Positions 60,563-64,000 of a stretch of DNA of 64,000 nucleotides are shown piece by piece. The stretch's first letter is position 1. The number at the start of each line of letters is the position of its first letter. Origin of the DNA: JBDIBB01 sp039812685 (lineage in GTDB: Bacteria; Acidobacteriota; Vicinamibacteria; Vicinamibacterales; JAFNAJ01); assembly GCA_039812685.1 (NCBI GenBank), contig JBDIBB010000002.1, forward strand, positions 35,724 to 99,723, written 5' to 3'. A model generated the notes under the pieces. It was not told the origin of the DNA, searched no databases, and saw nothing but the letters and a program-made list of their open reading frames with translations. Made by a program: the position numbers and the translations under genes.

Positions 60563-62854
60563 TCATCGGGCGAACTGCACCCGGACCCCTGCGCTCACCA
60601 TCCGCGGCGCGCCGATCGTCGTCGGGTTCCGGCCGGCGACCACCTGGCGATCGAGAAGGTTCTGCACGCCGGCGAACAGGTCGAGGCCGCGGGTGATCGC
60701 CCGCGACACGCGCAGGTCGATCAGCGCGTAGCGCGGCAGCACGAACCGGTTCTGGTCATCGTCGAACTGCCGGCCCGCGAACTGCGCCTGCAGCGCTGCG
60801 GTCAGGTAACGCGGGTGGGTGAACAGCAGCCGCGCGGTGGCGCGATGGGTGGGGACCTGTGGGAGGACGTTGCCAACGAGCGCCGGGTCGGCGTCGAACG
60901 CGCTCACGCGGGCCCGGTCGAACACGTACCCGCCCGACACCCGCACGAACGGCCCGGCACGGTACTCGAGGTCGGTCTGCAGGCCGCTGACCCGCGTCGC
61001 GCCGAGGTTCCGGCGCTGGCGCGTGATCTGGCTGCCGGCAACGGCCACCGTGACGTTCGACACGGGGTTGGCGACGCGGTTGGCGAACCAGGTCACGCGC
61101 CAGGTCAGGCCGCGTGCCAGCGCCACGTTGAGCCCAGCCTCGCCGCCAAGCAACCGCTCGCGCCCGAGCTGGTGGTTGGCGAGCGTCAGCACCGTGCCCA
61201 CGCGGAACTGGCGGTACAACTCGTTCAGCGTGGGCGCGCGGAATCCCCAGCCGAGGTTACCCCACGCCGACACGCGATCGGTGACGTGGTACATCACGCC
61301 GGCGCGCGGGCTGATCGCCGTGTCGCTGCGGCCGGCGAGCAACGGCGCATGACCTGCCGTCAGCTGCCCTGTCGCCACGTTCGTCTCCAGGTTGTGGCCG
61401 TCGTGATTGCGCCAGCGGTCGACGCGCGCGCCGATGGTGATGACGAGCTTCGGCGCCGGCGTGACGAGATCCTGCACGAAAAGGCCGGCGCTGGTCTGTG
61501 TGCCGCCGGAGACGCGGCGGGTCACGATCCGCTGGCCGGTGACAGCGTCGAGCGCGTCCTCGCGGCTGTCACCGTCCACGCGGCGCAGGTCGACGCCGGC
61601 GGTGAGCAGGTGCGCGCGGCCGATGGTGCGGGCCCACTGCGCCGACCCGCCCGCAGCGTGTACCGGCACCGACTGATCGAGCGTCATCCGGCCAACGCTG
61701 CGCGGCGGGCTGGCAGCCGGTACCGCGAGGAAGTTGCTGCGGAAGGTCTCGACGTCGCCGAACGCGCGCAGTTGCAGCGTGCCGGCATCCGGCAGCAGCA
61801 GGTCGGCCCCGCCGGCCAGCGTCGTCCAGCGCGTGCTGTTGGCCTCGGCGGCGCCGTCGATGGTGCTCGCCTTCCCGTTGTCGCGACGCTCGCGGAAGTA
61901 GCCGCTCCGCGCAAACAGGGTGACCGCGTCGCCGGCGCGGTACTCGAGCTTGAGGTTGACGCTGCCGAACCGGTCGTTGGCCCTGCGGTCGACCAGGCCG
62001 CGCTCGCCGGGCGCGACGATCGGGTAGCCGCCAGTCGAGAACGCCGTCGCGTCGATCACCGCGCCCAGCCGGCCCCTGACGCCGCTGGCGATGAAATCGG
62101 CCTTCGGGCTGGCGAGGTTCCCATACCTGAGGCTCGTCTCGAGGAACCGTGGCGCAGGCCGCGCGGTGAGGATGTTGATGACGCCGCCCATCGCGTAATT
62201 GCCGTACAGGCTCGACGAGGCCCCGTCGACCACCTCCACCCGCTCCGTGCCCGCCAGCGGCACGCGGCTCCAGTACACCCAGCCGCCGAACGGGTCGTTG
62301 AAGGGCAGGCCATCGACCAGCACCAGCGTGCGGCTGACGCCGCTCGGGCCGATGCCGCGCAGCGACACGCCCTGCGCGGTGGGATGCGCCGACAGGCTGC
62401 TGACCCGCCGGAACAGGCTGAACTCGGGCAGTTGCCGGAGCACATCGTCGGCCACCACGGCCGGCGACAGCGCGATGTCGTCGCCGGAGAGCACGGTCAC
62501 GCTGGCCGGCACGTCGCCCAGGCGCTGCTCCGTGCGCATGGGCGTCACGGTGAGCGACTCGGTGATCCGGGCCGGCGAGAGCACGATCTCGAGGCCGTCG
62601 AGCGGACCGCCGGCGGGGATCCTCACCTGTCGATCGGCGAAGCCCGGCGCGCGCACGGTCACGACGACATCACCGGCCGCGGACACCCCGATGTCGAAGC
62701 GGCCGTCGTCATGCGTGACGGCCTGCTCCGTGACGACTCCCGCGCGAACCAGGACGGTGGCCCCGGCAACGGCGGCGCCGCTGGTGTCGCGCACGACACC
62801 TGTGACGGCCGCCGGCGCCCCGAACGCCAGCGACAGGACGAAGGCAATCAACAC
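60563..62854 (-). CDS. TonB-dependent receptor with carboxypeptidase-like N-domain
   Basis: 763 residues. Signal (MLIAFVLSLAFGAPA) then a CarboxypepD_reg-like beta domain (about 18-95: GVVRDTSGAAVAGATVLVRAG), plug domain (about 110-215: ADDVLRQLPEFSLFR, GISGVS-type QGVSLRGIGPSGVSRTL, SSSLYGNYAMGGVINIL), and the 22-strand barrel. Acidobacterial and Bacteroidetes receptors of this type take up sugars, siderophores or vitamins. No substrate gene lies next to it. GTG 62854 is the only start before the signal peptide. Confidence 0.88.
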   Translation of the reverse strand: MLIAFVLSLAFGAPAAVTGVVRDTSGAAVAGATVLVRAGVVTEQAVTHDDGRFDIGVSAAGDVVVTVRAPGFADRQVRIPAGGPLDGLEIVLSPARITESLTVTPMRTEQRLGDVPASVTVLSGDDIALSPAVVADDVLRQLPEFSLFRRVSSLSAHPTAQGVSLRGIGPSGVSRTLVLVDGLPFNDPFGGWVYWSRVPLAGTERVEVVDGASSSLYGNYAMGGVINILTARPAPRFLETSLRYGNLASPKADFIASGVRGRLGAVIDATAFSTGGYPIVAPGERGLVDRRANDRFGSVNLKLEYRAGDAVTLFARSGYFRERRDNGKASTIDGAAEANSTRWTTLAGGADLLLPDAGTLQLRAFGDVETFRSNFLAVPAASPPRSVGRMTLDQSVPVHAAGGSAQWARTIGRAHLLTAGVDLRRVDGDSREDALDAVTGQRIVTRRVSGGTQTSAGLFVQDLVTPAPKLVITIGARVDRWRNHDGHNLETNVATGQLTAGHAPLLAGRSDTAISPRAGVMYHVTDRVSAWGNLGWGFRAPTLNELYRQFRVGTVLTLANHQLGRERLLGGEAGLNVALARGLTWRVTWFANRVANPVSNVTVAVAGSQITRQRRNLGATRVSGLQTDLEYRAGPFVRVSGGYVFDRARVSAFDADPALVGNVLPQVPTHRATARLLFTHPRYLTAALQAQFAGRQFDDDQNRFVLPRYALIDLRVSRAITRGLDLFAGVQNLLDRQVVAGRNPTTIGAPRMVSAGVRVQFAR

Positions 62855-62964
62855 GATGGCATCGGTTGAGGCGGCAGCAGTGGCTGCGTGAGCACGGGCT
62901 CGAGTATAGCGCGGCGGCCCGGGACGGGCGGCGGGCGTGGCATGGCCCGGCGCGGATCGCTGGC

Positions 62965-63963
62965 CTACGGCTCCCCCACCGCGAAGCGGACCGTCTGCAC
63001 CTGCCCGTCGCGACCGATCGAGCCACGGTCGCGCCCGTTGACGATCACGCGCACGGCACCGGCGTCGCCCACGCGCAGGCTGACGGCTTGCGCCGCATCG
63101 AACGTCAGCGTCTCGCCCGCCGCGACAAGGCGGCCGAGCCGCGTCTCGTCATCGGCGATGGCGCGCACCCACACCGGCCGCGTGGTCACGATCTGGACGA
63201 CGAGAGGCCGCGGGGGCGCGCCGGGCGCGGCCGCACCGGCGCCGCTTCCCGATTCCGCCATCGATGGTTCAGCCGATGGCTCAGCCGGCGATGCCGGCTC
63301 CACGCTGGCCGGCTGCGGCGCAGGGGCGCCGGCGCCTGGCAGCGACACCTTCCCGGCGGGCGGGACGACAGGTGCCTGTGGGGATGCGGTCCGCCGCTGC
63401 GCCTGCGGCCCCCACAGCCACCATGCCAGCGGGCCGGCGGCGACCACGGCGGCCAGCAGGAACAGCCATCTCGGGCGGCGGCCGCGGCCCAGGCCGGAGG
63501 CAGCGTCGGCGAACGTCGCTTCTCCGGCAGGTTCGGCTGGTTCGGCTGCGCGATCGGTCTCGGCGGCTGCCCGCGGTCGCTCGGACGACGGCTCGGACGG
63601 CGCGTCGCCGGCGGCGCGGCTCTGGCTGCCGGCTCCAGGCGGGCCATCGATCACTCCGGGCGCGGCCTCGGCCGGGACGGGCCCGGCAATCGTCGGCTCG
63701 GCCGGGGCCGGGGCCGCGGCCGGCATCGCGGCAACGGCCGCGACCCCAGGTTCCGTCGTGGCGTCGTCCTCACGTGACGGCACGCCGCCGCCTGCCTCGC
63801 GCCGCCGCGTGAGGGCGCTGAACTGATCGAATGCCGCCTGCCGCTCGCGCCGCAGCCGCTCGATGCTCGCGCGGAAACGTTCGAGTTCCCGCACGCGCCG
63901 TTCGATCGACTCCTCCCGCGACGCGACGTCGCGCCGCGGTTGATCGTTGCCGGGACTGCTCAT
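62965..63963 (-). CDS. Membrane protein with RodZ-type C-terminal (DUF4115) domain, no HTH
   Basis: 332 residues. N-terminal coiled coil about 15-55 (RVRELERFRASIERLRRERQ), acidic/Pro-rich linker (about 60-160), membrane helix about 168-185 (WLFLLAAVVAAGPLAWWL), Pro/Ala linker, and a C-terminal beta domain (about 250-332: VVQIVTTRPVWVRAIADDE, VGDAGAVRVIVNGRD) that looks like the DUF4115 of RodZ. RodZ links MreB to the wall; here the N-terminal HTH that binds MreB is missing and a coiled coil is in its place. Function unclear. ATG 63963; only 37 nt remain to the window edge. Confidence 0.75.
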   Translation of the reverse strand: MSSPGNDQPRRDVASREESIERRVRELERFRASIERLRRERQAAFDQFSALTRRREAGGGVPSREDDATTEPGVAAVAAMPAAAPAPAEPTIAGPVPAEAAPGVIDGPPGAGSQSRAAGDAPSEPSSERPRAAAETDRAAEPAEPAGEATFADAASGLGRGRRPRWLFLLAAVVAAGPLAWWLWGPQAQRRTASPQAPVVPPAGKVSLPGAGAPAPQPASVEPASPAEPSAEPSMAESGSGAGAAAPGAPPRPLVVQIVTTRPVWVRAIADDETRLGRLVAAGETLTFDAAQAVSLRVGDAGAVRVIVNGRDRGSIGRDGQVQTVRFAVGEP

Positions 63964-64000
63964 GCCGTCATCGAGGATACCGGAGAAGCGTCCGTCGGGG

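Overview
The window is very GC-rich, densely coded chromosomal DNA with no phage, plasmid or rRNA genes. The gene set suggests an acidobacterium, most likely a Vicinamibacteria (Luteitalea-like) relative. This is an inference from family content: Asp-box/VPS10-type secreted repeat protein, TonB receptor with carboxypeptidase-like N-domain, ATPase-less MacB-type permeases, the SWKxIAxYLG-type HTH domain, DUF4097 and DUF115 proteins. Many genes have a TANNNT -10 box ending 6-8 nt before the start codon and no Shine-Dalgarno, so leaderless mRNAs look common.

Layout. 1-6.1 kb: surface or flagellar glycan island on the minus strand (DUF115-methyltransferase fusion, CMP-sugar synthetase, second DUF115 protein, GT4 glycosyltransferase, Rossmann protein running off the edge). 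6.2-8.2 kb: class V aminotransferase and a MntA/HepT toxin-antitoxin pair. 8.2-14.4 kb: acyl-CoA synthetase-acetyltransferase fusion, DinB, GNAT, and ispG between two PilZ genes. 14.4-24.3 kb: secreted TIG-repeat protein, DUF4097 lipoprotein, DUF3810 metalloprotease, NDH-2, two MacB-type permeases divergent from a MacA-type adaptor. 24.4-30.4 kb: a palindromic MITE-like element abutting a molybdopterin oxidoreductase gene, a large Asp-box protein and a KGG stress protein. 30.8-36.4 kb: YggX, an ATP-grasp gene, a radical SAM gene whose apparent stop is probably a selenocysteine codon (Cys-Sec-Ala-Glu-Pro tail), a ROK protein and a PIG-L deacetylase. 36.5-41.1 kb: POT transporter and copper operon copZ-copA-csoR with a visible operator. 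41.2-56 kb: glucose-6-phosphate isomerase, YvcK, TPM protein, RecD2, GDPD, AAA+/VWA/LON trio, lytic transglycosylase with a histone-like tail, coiled-coil GAF protein. 56.1-59.8 kb: tmRNA gene (ssrA), then two divergent genes sharing a previously unnamed extracytoplasmic domain, bracketed by two near-identical 66-bp palindromic repeats, then a methyltransferase-SpeD fusion. 60-64 kb: small membrane protein, TonB-dependent receptor, RodZ-C-terminus-like protein.

Most noteworthy are (1) the selenocysteine radical SAM protein and its ATP-grasp partner, usually misannotated because UGA is read as stop; (2) the divergent pair downstream of ssrA: a membrane-tethered HTH regulator and a secreted protein with a 14-cysteine tail, which look like a regulator/ligand or regulator/target set; (3) the methyltransferase-SpeD fusion; (4) the MITE whose right end builds the -10 box of the next gene. 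All functions are read from motifs only; no database search was possible.
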